Shown: piece after piece, positions 52,128-61,588 of the stretch
Layout of the letters: every line of letters begins with the position of its first letter
Position numbering within the stretch: position 1 is the first letter of the stretch
From: CAWIHA01 sp963835855
Lineage (GTDB): Bacteria > Acidobacteriota > Terriglobia > Bryobacterales > Bryobacteraceae
DNA length: 64,000 bases
Direction: 5' to 3'
NCBI GenBank assembly: GCA_963835855.1
Contig: CAWIHA010000031.1
Span: forward strand, 1 to 64,000
The notes under the pieces: model-generated
The model's database searches: none
Seen by the model: the letters and a program-made list of their open reading frames with translations, nothing else
What the model was told of the DNA's origin: nothing
Position numbers and translations under genes: made by a program

Positions 52128-53807
52128 ATGAATCTCCACAGTTATACCATCACTCAAGGGCGGGACCGCGCACCGGCGCGCGCCATGCTCAAAGGCATCG
52201 GTTTCACCGACGAGGACCTGAAAAAGCCCATCATCGGCGTCGCCAACACCTGGATCGAGACCATGCCCTGCAACTACAACCTGCGCGAGCTTGCCGTGAA
52301 GGTGAAGGAGGGCATTCGCGCGGCGGGCGGCACGCCGATGGAGTTCAACACCATCGCGATCAGCGACGGCGTCACCATGGGCACCGAAGGCATGAAGACG
52401 TCGCTCGTGAGCCGCGAGGTGATCGCCGATTCGATCGAGCTGGTCGCGCGCGGCCACATGTTCGACGGCATCGTCGCGCTGGTGGCGTGCGATAAGACGA
52501 TCCCGGGTGCGGCCATGGCGCTGCTGCGTCTGAACGTGCCGGGCGTAGTGATCTACGGCGGCACCATCCTGCCGGGCCGCCACCACGGCCACGATATTAC
52601 GATTCAGGATGTCTTCGAAGCGGTGGGCGCGAACGCCGCGGGCCGCATCTCCGACGGCGAGCTACTCGAAATCGAAAACTCGGCGTGTCCGGGCGCGGGC
52701 GCCTGCGGCGGACAGTACACGGCGAACACGATGGCGACCGTCATGGAACTGATCGGACTTTCGCCGATGGGGAGCGCCGCGGTACCACAGGTGGACCCTT
52801 TGAAGGAGGACGTCTGCTTCCGGGCGGGGGCGGTCATTATGAACGCCGTGCGGTGCGGCCTGAAGCCCCGCGACATCGTGACGCGCGAGGCGATCGAGAA
52901 TGCCATCGCGGGCGTTGCGGCCAGCGGCGGCTCGACCAATGCGGTGCTGCATCTGCTCGCGATCTCGCGCGAAGCGGGCGTGCCCCTCGAGATCGACGAT
53001 TTCGAGACCATCAGCAGCCGCACGCCTCTGTTTTCGGACTTGAAACCAGCGGGACGCTTCGTCGCTTACGACGTGCACAAGGCGGGCGGCATCTCGGTTC
53101 TGGCGAAGCGCCTCGCTGATGGCGGCTACGTGCACGGCTCGGCGATGACCGTCACCGGCCGCACCTTCGCGGAAGAGGCGGCGGAGGCCAAGGAGACGCC
53201 GGGGCAGGAAGTCATCCGGCCACTAGCGAATCCGATCAAGGCGAGCGGCGGCCTTGTCATCCTGAGAGGCTCGCTCGCGCCCGAGGGTGCGGTAATCAAG
53301 GTCACTGGGATGGACCGGAAGATCCATCGCGGGCCGGCGCGCGTTTTCGAATGTGAGGAAACGGCGATGGCCGCGGTCACACACGGCGCGATCAAGGCCG
53401 GCGACGTGGTGGTGATCCGCTACGAAGGCCCGCGCGGCGGCCCGGGAATGCGCGAGATGCTGGGCGTGACCAGCGCCATCGTCGGCGAGGGGCTCTCCGA
53501 GAGCGTCGCGCTCGTCACTGACGGCCGGTTCAGCGGGGCGACTCACGGCTTCATGGTCGGCCACGTCGCGCCGGAAGCGGCGAACGGCGGGCCGATTGCC
53601 GCGCTGGAGGAAGGCGACACGATCACGCTCGATATCAACGCGCGACGCATCGATATCGAGATCCCCGCGCAGGAGTTGCGCGCGAGGCTCGCCCGCTGGA
53701 AGGCGCCGGAGCCACGCTACCGCACCGGTGTCTTCGCGAAGTATTGCGCCCTGGTGTCATCAGCGTCGGAAGGCGCCGTGACTTCGATGGTGAAAAACCG
53801 GCAATAA
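52128..53807 (+). CDS. ilvD: Dihydroxy-acid dehydratase
   Basis: This is the 559-residue Fe-S enzyme of branched-chain amino acid synthesis. It shows the Fe-S cysteines in TMPCNYNLRE, VACDKTIPGAAMA and CPGAGACGGQYTANTM, and the DGRFSGATHGFMVGH motif. The ATG at 52128 has a GGGGGA ribosome site and fits the family; the longer frame from 52005 overlaps non-coding sequence. The genes for the other ilv/leu steps are not in the window. Confidence 0.95.
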   Translation: MNLHSYTITQGRDRAPARAMLKGIGFTDEDLKKPIIGVANTWIETMPCNYNLRELAVKVKEGIRAAGGTPMEFNTIAISDGVTMGTEGMKTSLVSREVIADSIELVARGHMFDGIVALVACDKTIPGAAMALLRLNVPGVVIYGGTILPGRHHGHDITIQDVFEAVGANAAGRISDGELLEIENSACPGAGACGGQYTANTMATVMELIGLSPMGSAAVPQVDPLKEDVCFRAGAVIMNAVRCGLKPRDIVTREAIENAIAGVAASGGSTNAVLHLLAISREAGVPLEIDDFETISSRTPLFSDLKPAGRFVAYDVHKAGGISVLAKRLADGGYVHGSAMTVTGRTFAEEAAEAKETPGQEVIRPLANPIKASGGLVILRGSLAPEGAVIKVTGMDRKIHRGPARVFECEETAMAAVTHGAIKAGDVVVIRYEGPRGGPGMREMLGVTSAIVGEGLSESVALVTDGRFSGATHGFMVGHVAPEAANGGPIAALEEGDTITLDINARRIDIEIPAQELRARLARWKAPEPRYRTGVFAKYCALVSSASEGAVTSMVKNRQ

Positions 53808-53845
53808 ACGCCCAGGCTGACGGGCCACACTGCTCCAAAGCGCCG

Positions 53846-54178
53846 TTACTGGATGTGCGGTTCCAGCATTTTGAGGACTTCGGATCTCCCGACCGCGCCG
53901 ACGCGCGAATCCACCACACGCCCGCCCTTGAACAGCAACAGCGTGGGAATGCCCCGGATGTTGTAACGCATCGCAGTGCCGCCATTATCGTCCACATCGA
54001 TCTTTCCGACCTTCAACTTGCCTGCGTATTCGGTCGCGATCTGGTCCACAGTGGGAGCCATCATCTTGCAGGGACCGCACCACTCGGCCCAGAAATCGAC
54101 CAGCACCGGAACGTCGGAGCTGAGAACTTCCTTATCGAAGGTTGCGTCCTGGAAAGTTAATACGCTCGCGCCCGCCAT
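53846..54178 (-). CDS. trxA: Thioredoxin
   Basis: This 110-residue thiol-disulfide oxidoreductase has the active site WAEWCGPCKMM, the cis-Pro loop RGIPTLLLF, and the usual length. It reduces disulfides in cytosolic proteins. It is convergent with ilvD and lies 53 bases upstream of the glgA 3' end on the same strand. Confidence 0.94.
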   Translation of the reverse strand: MAGASVLTFQDATFDKEVLSSDVPVLVDFWAEWCGPCKMMAPTVDQIATEYAGKLKVGKIDVDDNGGTAMRYNIRGIPTLLLFKGGRVVDSRVGAVGRSEVLKMLEPHIQ

Positions 54179-54231
54179 CCTCTACTCTCCCTCTCTAACA
54201 TGTGAAAGATGCAAAAACAGTGTTGCAGGAT

Positions 54232-55674
54232 TCAACCGGCTCGCGAGGAAACGCAGTGTTCTGCCGCCAACCGCCGGTACAGGGCCGAATACTCTGCCGC
54301 CGAGGCGTTCCAGGAAAAATCCTTCCGCATGCCAGCCAGCATCATGGCGGTCCATCTGGTCCGGTTTCCATAAGCAGCCAGCGCGTTCGAGACTGCTTCA
54401 AAGAGAGCCCCGCCGGAGTATTCCCGGAACTTGAAGCCCGTATCCTCCTCAATCGTATCATCGAGGCCGCCCGTAGCGCGCACGATGGGCACGGTTCCAT
54501 ATCGCAGGCTGAAAATCTGGTTCAGGCCGCAGGGCTCGTACCGGCTAGGCATCAGGAACATGTCCGCGCCAGCCTCGATCTTGTGCGCCAGTGCATTGTC
54601 GTATGCGACTCGCACGCCGGCTTTTTCCGGATTCGCGCCGGCCAAGTCGCGGAAAAGCTGTTCGTATCGTGGCTCGCCGGTGCCGAGCGCAACCAGCGCG
54701 ACATCTTCGGCCAGCAATTCGGACGAGACCTCTTCCAGGAGATCGAAGCCCTTCTGTCCGGCGAAGCGGGATACAATGCCGATGAGCGGCCGCTCCAGGT
54801 TCTGCGGCAGGCCAAACTCGGCGAGCAAGTCCGCTTTGCAGGCCCGTTTGCCTTCCAGGTTCTCAGCCGAGTAGTGAGCGGCGATATGGGGGTCGGTGGC
54901 CGGGTCCCACTGCGTGTAATCGACGCCGTTCAAGATGCCGGTGAGCGCATCGCCGCGGGCGCGCAGCACATCGTCAAGTCCAGAGCCGAACTCCGGGGTC
55001 TGGATCTCACGCGCGTAGCTCTTGCTGACGGTCGTGATGGCATCGCTCGCCAGGATGCCGCCCTTGAGCAGGCTCACTTGCCCGAAAAAGCCCAGCTCAT
55101 CGGGCGTCGCGAGGCCAGGGTCGAGGCCGATCTCCGGAAGGATGTCTTTCGGGAAAACGCCCTGGTAGCCCAGGTTGTGGATCGTCAGGATTGTCTTGAG
55201 CCCGAGGAAGGTGGGGTCGCGCGCAAACAGGTCGCGGATGTAAACCGGCACGAGCGCAGCCTGCCAATCGTGGCAGTGGATGATCTGCGGGCGGAACGTG
55301 TGGCGCACCAGTGTGAGCGCGACGCGTGAGAAGACGGCGAACCGCATATGGTTGTCGGCGTAGTCCCCGGAGGCGTCGCCGTAAAGACCGTCGCGGTCAA
55401 ACAGCGGAGGGCAATCGACGAAGTAATAGGGCACGTTGCGTTCGATCCCGCAGTACACACGCGACGTGTAACAGTTCGGGCCGAACCAGACGCGCAGGTC
55501 GTCGTAAACCAGCGGCAACCCGTGTACACTCATGCCCCAGTAACGTGGCATCACGATAGCCACATCCTCGCCGTGTGCGCGCAGCGTCGGCGACAGGGTG
55601 CCAACGACATCTGCAAGACCGCCCGTTTTTGCGTATGGGGTGGCCTCGGATGCGACCATAAGAACCTTAGTCAT
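54232..55674 (-). CDS. glgA: Glycogen synthase (ADP-glucose type, GT5)
   Basis: This 480-residue enzyme elongates alpha-1,4-glucan. It has the KTGGLADVVG ADP-glucose-binding loop, HCHDWQAALVPVY, the SRFAGQKGFDLL motif and MPSRYEPCGLNQIF, all typical of GT5 enzymes. The ATG at 55674 follows AAGGTGAG with good spacing, so it is preferred over the GTG at 55680. It complements the GlgP phosphorylase at 7.3-9.9 kb. Confidence 0.94.
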   Translation of the reverse strand: MTKVLMVASEATPYAKTGGLADVVGTLSPTLRAHGEDVAIVMPRYWGMSVHGLPLVYDDLRVWFGPNCYTSRVYCGIERNVPYYFVDCPPLFDRDGLYGDASGDYADNHMRFAVFSRVALTLVRHTFRPQIIHCHDWQAALVPVYIRDLFARDPTFLGLKTILTIHNLGYQGVFPKDILPEIGLDPGLATPDELGFFGQVSLLKGGILASDAITTVSKSYAREIQTPEFGSGLDDVLRARGDALTGILNGVDYTQWDPATDPHIAAHYSAENLEGKRACKADLLAEFGLPQNLERPLIGIVSRFAGQKGFDLLEEVSSELLAEDVALVALGTGEPRYEQLFRDLAGANPEKAGVRVAYDNALAHKIEAGADMFLMPSRYEPCGLNQIFSLRYGTVPIVRATGGLDDTIEEDTGFKFREYSGGALFEAVSNALAAYGNRTRWTAMMLAGMRKDFSWNASAAEYSALYRRLAAEHCVSSRAG

Positions 55675-56007
55675 AAGCACTCACCTTGCCGCGCCCTGCG
55701 ACGCCATCCGACGGCAGGCCACCGCCGGCGATGGGGTCGCTCATCTTTGAGACTGGGAAACGATTACGTGCCGCTTCCCGGAAAGCGCAACTCGGCTCGC
55801 AGGTAAATTCCATATTAGCCGGTTGTTTGCCGAGACGCTGCGGTGAGGTCATACTGACGCATGCAGCGTGGGATGTGGGTGACAGATCACCCGCGAGACT
55901 CCATCACTTTGCGGCCGCCGGCGGCGGTCCACGATCCACAACCTCTTTGCGCTAAACTGGCAAAAAGACGCGGAGTTTCGGACGCGCGTCCGGCAAGGCA
56001 GGTCTTT
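55675..56007. other. Divergent intergenic region between glgA and a TPR gene
   Basis: This 333-base stretch separates the divergent glgA and exported TPR protein genes. It has no supported gene and no clear promoter or terminator, although the frame downstream is open back to 55861. Confidence 0.35.
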
Positions 56008-57501
56008 TTGATTCGTAACGTCCTGGCAGTCCTCCTTCTCACAAGCTGTCTCGGTTTTCGGGCGCGCGCCGCGGTGGAGGAGCAGCTCGACACCAGCCGG
56101 TCGCTCTTTGCGGTTATGGCCGCGATCAACGCCGCCGGTTACGATGCCGATCTTCAATCCCCCGCGAATTCGCCGGTGCGGCAAATGGTCCGGCAGCAGA
56201 TCGATGCTAAGCATCCCGCCAGCCTCGCTGAGCTCCAGGCCTTTTTCGCCGCGCACAAGCAAAAAGACCCGACCGCCGAGCTGAGCCAGTACGTCTCTCT
56301 CGCGCTCTGCCTCGGCGATCCGCCGGATTTCGCATTCCGCTACAAGGAGAGCGAGCTGCCGCCGGATGTCGTTCCGCTCGAGGGGTTCCAAACCATACTG
56401 CTCAAATTTTCGAGCGAGGCCGGTCTGGAAGAGCTCTGGCGGAAAGTACAGCCCGCGTTTGAGGAGACGATTGCGCGTTACCACGGGCCGGCGAGCGAGG
56501 CGCTCCGTCAAGTGAATGGCTATGTGCGGAATGCAGGCAGCGGCGGACCGCTGGGCACGCGCTTCCGTATTTATATCGACCTGCTCGGCGCGCCGAACCA
56601 GATCCAGATCCGCAGTTACAAGAGCGACTACTTTATTGTCGTCACCCCATCGGCCGAGCCGCAGGGCGATGATATCCGCCATGCCTACCTGCACTATCTG
56701 CTCGATGCGTTGCCGATCCGCTATTCCCTCGAGTTGAACGAGAAGAAAACCCTGCTCGACTACGCACGGGGCGCGCCGCTCCTCGAACCGTACTACAAAT
56801 CGGATTTCCTGCTGCTGGCGGATGAGTGCCTCATCAAGGCCGTCGAAAGCCGGCTGGCGCCCGCATCCACGCGACAGGCTATCGTCGAGCAGGCCTTGCG
56901 GGAAGGCTACATCCTTACGCCCGCGTTAGCGGACCTGCTGCCGGCCTATGAGAAGCAGCAGCAATCGCTGCTCTTCTATTATCCGCAGTTGGTAAACGCG
57001 ATCAATGTGGGCCGCGAAGAGCGGCGCCTCGCGAAGGTGGAGTTTGCCTCCGAGCGCCCCGTGCGCAAAGCCAGGGTCGTGCCGGCCGAGCGGAAGATCG
57101 AACCGCAGGGAGCCTATAGGACGCTCGAACAGGCGGAGGAAAGCTATCGCCAGCGCGATTTAGACAAGGCGGAATCCGGCTATCTTCGCGTGTTGAAGGA
57201 GACGGAGGATAAGCCGCTGCACGCCAAGGCGTATTACGGCCTCGCACGCATTGCCGCGCTCCGAAAAGATCCCGGGCTTTCAGAGAGCCTCTTTCACAAG
57301 GTGCTCGAGTCCTCTCCCGATGCGGAGGTGAAGGCCTGGGCATACGTGTATCTCGGCCGGCTCGCCGATGCCGCGGACCAGCGCGACGAAGCCAAGCGGC
57401 ACTATCAGGCGGCGCTTCAAGTAACGGGCGCGTCCGATGGTGCACACCAGGCAGCCGAGAAGGGCCTGCAACAGAGCTTCGGGAGGGACCAGCAACATTA
57501 G
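56008..57501 (+). CDS. Exported TPR-repeat protein of unknown function
   Basis: This is a ~497-residue protein starting with a hydrophobic signal segment (VLAVLLLTSCLGFRARA). Its mature N-terminal part is an uncharacterised alpha-helical domain with dispersed Trp and Tyr. Its C-terminal ~100 residues form TPR-like helices (TLEQAEESYRQRDLDKAESGYLRVL). The start at TTG 56008 behind AGGCAGG is a guess; the frame is open to 55861 without a signal-like start there. The TPR domain suggests protein-protein contacts in the periplasm. Confidence 0.65.
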   Translation: MIRNVLAVLLLTSCLGFRARAAVEEQLDTSRSLFAVMAAINAAGYDADLQSPANSPVRQMVRQQIDAKHPASLAELQAFFAAHKQKDPTAELSQYVSLALCLGDPPDFAFRYKESELPPDVVPLEGFQTILLKFSSEAGLEELWRKVQPAFEETIARYHGPASEALRQVNGYVRNAGSGGPLGTRFRIYIDLLGAPNQIQIRSYKSDYFIVVTPSAEPQGDDIRHAYLHYLLDALPIRYSLELNEKKTLLDYARGAPLLEPYYKSDFLLLADECLIKAVESRLAPASTRQAIVEQALREGYILTPALADLLPAYEKQQQSLLFYYPQLVNAINVGREERRLAKVEFASERPVRKARVVPAERKIEPQGAYRTLEQAEESYRQRDLDKAESGYLRVLKETEDKPLHAKAYYGLARIAALRKDPGLSESLFHKVLESSPDAEVKAWAYVYLGRLADAADQRDEAKRHYQAALQVTGASDGAHQAAEKGLQQSFGRDQQH

Positions 57502-57550
57502 ACCGGGGAAAGATACAATCGGCAACATATCCATGAAGAGGAGTTATGTG

Positions 57551-58435
57551 ATGAAGAACCGATTCTTGATCAGCGCAGTCCTGGCACTATTACCCGTTGG
57601 TGCGTGTTTCAGCGCGCAGACCGCGGTTCAGCCGGCCGGGGAAACGCCGACTGTAGCCCAGCCAAAAGTGAAATCGCAGTCCGAGGCCAAAGCGCTTCAG
57701 GCAATGCTGCAGTTGCCGGACCCGGACGCCCGGATCAAGGCTGCGGACGAGTTTCTGACGAAGTACGCCGACTCGGAGTTTAAGGGGTTCGTGTTAACGC
57801 TGGCGACACAGGCCTATCAGCAGAAGGGCGATTTCACAGACATGGTCATTTATGGCGAGCGGGCGCTCGAAGCCGACCCGAAGAACTACATGGTCAGGGT
57901 CTGGCTGGCCAACGGCATCGCGCAGAGGACGCGTGAGTTCGACCTCGACAAGGATGAGAAGCTGCGCAAGGTGGAGAAGTACGCCCACGAAGCGATTGAC
58001 ATCTTGAAAACGGCTCCGAAGCCAAGGCCGGACCTGCCCGACGCACAATGGAACCAGATCAAGGCGGACTTCACCGCGGAGGCACACGACGCGCTCGCGC
58101 TGGTGGCGATGGTCCGGAAGAATTACGATGGCGCCATCAGCGAGTTCAAAACCGCCGTTTCGTTGAGCCCCAGTCCCGATCCCGCTCGCGACATCCGCCT
58201 CGCCGAAGCCTACACCCTGACCGGCAAGCCGGATGAAGCCATTGCGCTGTTAGACAAGCTGATGGCCACGCCGGACCTGGATCCCTCCGTCAAGCAGGCC
58301 GCGCAGGCCGAACGGGTGCGCGCCATTCAGGTCAAGCAAAAGGCCGGTGGCGTGCCGCTTGCGAATGCGGGTGCTGCGGCTACGGCGCCCGCCGCTGCGC
58401 CGGCTCCGCTTGCCACCGGCACCAAGAAGCCCTAA
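57551..58435 (+). CDS. Exported TPR-repeat protein
   Basis: This is a 294-residue protein with a signal peptide (KNRFLISAVLALLPVGACFSAQ; the mature start is near residue 22) and TPR repeats (QQKGDFTDMVIYGERALEADPKN and AYTLTGKPDEAIALLDKL). It ends in a low-complexity Ala/Pro tail (AAATAPAAAPAPLATG). The ATG at 57551 follows GAGGAG; an upstream ATG at 57533 is less likely. It lies 49 bases after the previous TPR gene and 11 bases before rnc. Confidence 0.75.
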   Translation: MKNRFLISAVLALLPVGACFSAQTAVQPAGETPTVAQPKVKSQSEAKALQAMLQLPDPDARIKAADEFLTKYADSEFKGFVLTLATQAYQQKGDFTDMVIYGERALEADPKNYMVRVWLANGIAQRTREFDLDKDEKLRKVEKYAHEAIDILKTAPKPRPDLPDAQWNQIKADFTAEAHDALALVAMVRKNYDGAISEFKTAVSLSPSPDPARDIRLAEAYTLTGKPDEAIALLDKLMATPDLDPSVKQAAQAERVRAIQVKQKAGGVPLANAGAAATAPAAAPAPLATGTKKP

Positions 58436-58446
58436 GCTGTTTCCCG

Positions 58447-59154
58447 ATGCGCACGGATCTGGAGGCACTGGAGAAGGCTATTGATTACGCCTTCCGCAAC
58501 CGGGTTTTTTTGGTCCGCGCGCTCACCCACACCTCTCACGCCTACGAACAAAGCCCGCAGTTGCTCGGGGACAACGAACAGCTCGAGTTCCTCGGCGATT
58601 CCATCCTGGGATTCCTCATCAGTGAGTACCTGACACAAAGATACCCGGACTACCGCGAAGGCAGGCTTTCCATCCTGAAGAATTACCTGGTCAGCGCGTC
58701 ACATTTGTACGGAGTCGCGCAGAAGCTCGAGCTCGGCGGGTACCTTCTGCTCGGCCGCGGCGAAGAATTGAGCGGCGGACGTGTAAAGAGAGGCCTGCTC
58801 GCGGACGCGATCGAGGCGCTCATCGCCGCGATTTACCTGGACGGCGGCATCGAGGAAGCGCGCCGGTTCGTCGTCGATCATATCCTCGGGCCCACGCCGG
58901 AAGTCGAAGAAGCCGCCGCAGCGCCATTCACGAATTTCAAGGGCGCGTTGCAAGAGGCGGCGCGCACGCTGAACCTGCCATCGCCCCGTTATACCGTCGT
59001 CTCGGAGGACGGCCCGGCTCACGCGCGCAAATTCACCGTCGAGGTGCGGCTCGGCAATGATCTGGTGGCCCAGGCCGAAGGCGAGTCGAAGAAGAGCGCT
59101 GGGCAAAAAGCCGCACAAGCGGTCCTCAAGCGTCTCCTGGAGCGGGCGCAGTAA
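58447..59154 (+). CDS. rnc: Ribonuclease III
   Basis: This 235-residue endonuclease cuts double-stranded RNA, processing rRNA and regulating mRNA. It has the catalytic signature NEQLEFLGDSILGFLIS with the second acidic site in GLLADAIEALIAAIYLDGG, and a C-terminal double-stranded RNA-binding domain (residues ~160-232, FKGALQEAARTL and KSAGQKAAQAVL). It is convergent with motB of stator 2. Confidence 0.95.
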   Translation: MRTDLEALEKAIDYAFRNRVFLVRALTHTSHAYEQSPQLLGDNEQLEFLGDSILGFLISEYLTQRYPDYREGRLSILKNYLVSASHLYGVAQKLELGGYLLLGRGEELSGGRVKRGLLADAIEALIAAIYLDGGIEEARRFVVDHILGPTPEVEEAAAAPFTNFKGALQEAARTLNLPSPRYTVVSEDGPAHARKFTVEVRLGNDLVAQAEGESKKSAGQKAAQAVLKRLLERAQ

Positions 59155-59160
59155 TCCGCG

Positions 59161-59976
59161 TTAGTGCACCACGGGCGGGCTGCTGCTGGGCTCGGTTTCG
59201 TAGCCCACCCTGTTAAGGATGACGAGGTCGACACGGCGGTTCCGCGTGCGTCCTTCTTCGGTATCGTTGGACTCCTCTGGCATCGTATCGGCGTAGCCGG
59301 CTACAGCTAACCGGCGGTCGGAGACGTTGAAGTGGGTTGTCAGCAGCTCCAGCATTGAAAGACCGCGAGCGGTCGAGAGTTGCCAGTTGCTCCGGAACCG
59401 CGAGTTGTGGATGGGGACAGAATCCGTGTGGCCTTCCAGCCGCACAGGGTTCGGCAGCTTGATGACAACGTCCGCGATCTTCCCAATTGTCGGGTAGGTG
59501 TCCAGAGCGATCGTGTCCTCGCCGGAGGGGAAGAACGCGGCTTCCGTAAGGCTGACCACCAGCCCGCGCTGCGTTAAGCGCAGTTGCAGCTTACCGGCTT
59601 TAACTTCCTGCTTCAGTTCCTTGGAGAGGTATAGCAAAGAGGGCAGCAGTTCCGGGAAGGCTTGGGGCGGGAACTGCGCTGCCACCCGTGGGGGCGTAGG
59701 GTGGGGCCGGACGCCGCCCGGGCCATTGTGCATTGCATTGCCCTTGCCCAGGTCGTCGATGGTGCCGCCCAGCAGGACGGAGGCGAGGGCCTTCATGTGC
59801 CCTTCTTCCAGCGCTTTTTTCACCGATTCGGAAACCGCCTTCGCCTTGACTTTATCGGTCTGTGAGGCCGCGAACATCACGACGAAGAAAGCAAACATCA
59901 GCGTGATGAAGTCGGCATAGGAGACCAGCCAGCGCTCATGGCTCTCATGCGAAGCTTCCGGTTTGCGATTGCTCAT
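59161..59976 (-). CDS. motB: Flagellar motor stator protein MotB (stator 2)
   Basis: This 271-residue protein has one N-terminal membrane helix with the proton-binding Asp (VSYADFITLMFAFFVVMFA), a linker, and the OmpA/MotB peptidoglycan-binding domain (VRLEGHTDSVPIHNS, NWQLSTARG, NRRVDLVIL). It is intact, unlike stator 1. Its ATG overlaps the motA stop (ATGA), so the two are translationally coupled. Confidence 0.92.
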   Translation of the reverse strand: MSNRKPEASHESHERWLVSYADFITLMFAFFVVMFAASQTDKVKAKAVSESVKKALEEGHMKALASVLLGGTIDDLGKGNAMHNGPGGVRPHPTPPRVAAQFPPQAFPELLPSLLYLSKELKQEVKAGKLQLRLTQRGLVVSLTEAAFFPSGEDTIALDTYPTIGKIADVVIKLPNPVRLEGHTDSVPIHNSRFRSNWQLSTARGLSMLELLTTHFNVSDRRLAVAGYADTMPEESNDTEEGRTRNRRVDLVILNRVGYETEPSSSPPVVH

Positions 59977-60911
59977 GCTTTTGCCGGCGAGGCCGCGGCA
60001 GGTGCAGCCGCCGGGCCTTCGCTTTTCACATCCTTCTTGGCGTCCTTCTTCACGTCCTGCTTGGCGTCCTTCTTGGCATCCTGCTTCGGCTTGGGCTTGC
60101 CGGCATCCGGGGGCAGGTAGGCCTCGAGCTTGGTGCGAATCAGCTTCGGGTTCAGGCCTTCAACAATCCCCGCCACTCCTTCGAGCATCAGCTCTCTCAT
60201 CTCGATGGCTGCGTGCGCGCGCGCCCTGATCTTGTTGCCGGCGGGGAGGAAAAGAATGTTCGCTGAACCCACGCCGTAAATCGTCGCGACAAATGCGACG
60301 GCGATTCCGCGGCCGACTTCGTCGATGTTAGACAGGTTTTTCATGACTTGAATAAGCCCGAGCACGGCACCAATGATGCCGATGGTTGGCGAATATCCGC
60401 CGGCGGATTCGAACACCTTCGCTTCGGACGCGGCGCGGTGTTCCTCCACCGCGATTTCAAGCTCCATCATCTTTCGGATCTCTTGCAAATCCGTGCCGTC
60501 GACCGCGAGGTTCAGCGCCTTGCGCAGGAAACGGTCCTGGATTGCCTCGGCGTCCTGTTCGAGCGCGACGATGCCATTCTTGCGCGCCTTCGTTGCGTAG
60601 CCAATGATTTCCTCGATGATCGCTTGTGGCGTCTGCTCCTTCTCAACCAAGATGGACATCAAGGCGGACACAGATCGGCGCGCCACGCCAAGCGGCATGG
60701 TCACCAACACCGCGCCAATCGTGCCGCCGAAGACGATGAGCGCGGCCGTGGGCTGGAGTATTTCGCGAATCTTGCCGCCTTCGAGGATCATTCCCAGGAG
60801 AATGCCGCCGATGGCAATGGTCAGGCCCGCCAGCGTGGCTAGATCCGGCTTGCCGCGGCTCGCTTTTTCCTGGGCCGGCGCGGGTTTGTCTGTTTTCGGT
60901 TTTTGCACCAT
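59973..60911 (-). CDS. motA: Flagellar motor stator protein MotA (stator 2, PomA-like)
   Basis: This 312-residue protein has four membrane helices (~residues 27-44, 53-73, 172-190 and 200-222). Helix 3 reads SPTIGIIGAVLGLIQVM, and helix 4 AVAFVATIYGVGSANIL. The C-terminal ~45 residues form a Lys/Asp-rich tail from a tandem repeat (60025-60096). Stators of the PomA type often use sodium; the ion here is not determined. It lies 15 bases after flbD. Confidence 0.9.
   Translation of the reverse strand: MVQKPKTDKPAPAQEKASRGKPDLATLAGLTIAIGGILLGMILEGGKIREILQPTAALIVFGGTIGAVLVTMPLGVARRSVSALMSILVEKEQTPQAIIEEIIGYATKARKNGIVALEQDAEAIQDRFLRKALNLAVDGTDLQEIRKMMELEIAVEEHRAASEAKVFESAGGYSPTIGIIGAVLGLIQVMKNLSNIDEVGRGIAVAFVATIYGVGSANILFLPAGNKIRARAHAAIEMRELMLEGVAGIVEGLNPKLIRTKLEAYLPPDAGKPKPKQDAKKDAKQDVKKDAKKDVKSEGPAAAPAAASPAKA
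60025..60096 (-). repeat. 12-bp tandem repeat encoding a Lys/Asp-rich tail in MotA2
   Basis: Five to six imperfect 12-base units (TCCTTCTTGGCG-like on the plus strand) encode the four-residue motif K(Q/K)D(A/V), as in KQDAKKDAKQDVKKDAKKDV near the end of MotA. Such in-frame repeats can expand or contract by slippage without breaking the frame. Confidence 0.75.
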
Positions 60912-60926
60912 ACGGGTATCCCGAAA

Positions 60927-61172
60927 TCAGCTCTGACTGCCGCCGGGCAGTGCCTCCTCCGGGCTCCGCGCAGTTGCGGATTGCAAGAGCCGGCCGCAAA
61001 TGGCCCGGCGAAATTCGATCACGCGGTTCAGAATCTCGTCGGCGGATTCCAGAACCATGAATTGATGGCCGTTCGTCAGGGTAATGACGGTGTCGGGCGT
61101 TACCTCCACGTGCTCGATCAGGTCTGGATTCAGCATAAATGGGCCGTGTTTCAACCGAGTCAGCCTGATCAT
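60927..61172 (-). CDS. flbD: FlbD-like flagellar protein
   Basis: This 81-residue protein matches the FlbD family: MIRLTRLKHGPFMLNPDLIE, VEVTPDTVITLTNG and EILNRVIEFRR. FlbD is often found directly upstream of motA-motB in Bacillus, Acidobacteriota and others; its role in motility is not fully defined. The ATG at 61172 follows GGGGAAGG. It lies 15 bases before motA, so flbD-motA-motB form one operon. Confidence 0.85.
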   Translation of the reverse strand: MIRLTRLKHGPFMLNPDLIEHVEVTPDTVITLTNGHQFMVLESADEILNRVIEFRRAICGRLLQSATARSPEEALPGGSQS

Positions 61173-61291
61173 GATTGCAGCCTTCCCCACTGCGCTTATC
61201 GGCGTTGCGGAGCGAATCTTGAAACGCTGGCGCGCCCTCCGCGAGTTAAAGACCGCTGTGGGCAGACCGATGAGCGTTTTAGGAGGAGTGA

Positions 61292-61588
61292 ATGAACACT
61301 GCGGCTCCCGGTTCGGATTCGGCCTGCATCGCGGGTAGGATCCTGGATGCTCTCGAGAGGAACAATCTGGAGGGCTTGGAAGCGGAGTTGGGCCGGCGTT
61401 TTACTGTCCCGCCATACGCATTGCCGATCGAGGGCGAGCGTTGGGAGTTGCTCGAGGCAATCGTTCGCCAGATGCGGGCGGTGCTCGCGCGGATACGGCG
61501 CGGGTCGCTGGCACACTTCGAGGGAATCGAAGTGCAGCTCCTCCTGTTGAGGCATTTGGCCGCGCGGGACGGCGCGGCGCTTACTTGA
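61292..61588 (+). CDS. Small hypothetical protein
   Basis: This is a 98-residue, helical, Arg/Glu-rich protein behind a very strong ribosome site (AGGAGGAG six bases before the ATG). It has no recognised domain; it may be a flagellar chaperone-like protein given the neighbouring flbD, but this is a guess. Its end overlaps the convergent merR by eight bases. Confidence 0.55.
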   Translation: MNTAAPGSDSACIAGRILDALERNNLEGLEAELGRRFTVPPYALPIEGERWELLEAIVRQMRAVLARIRRGSLAHFEGIEVQLLLLRHLAARDGAALT

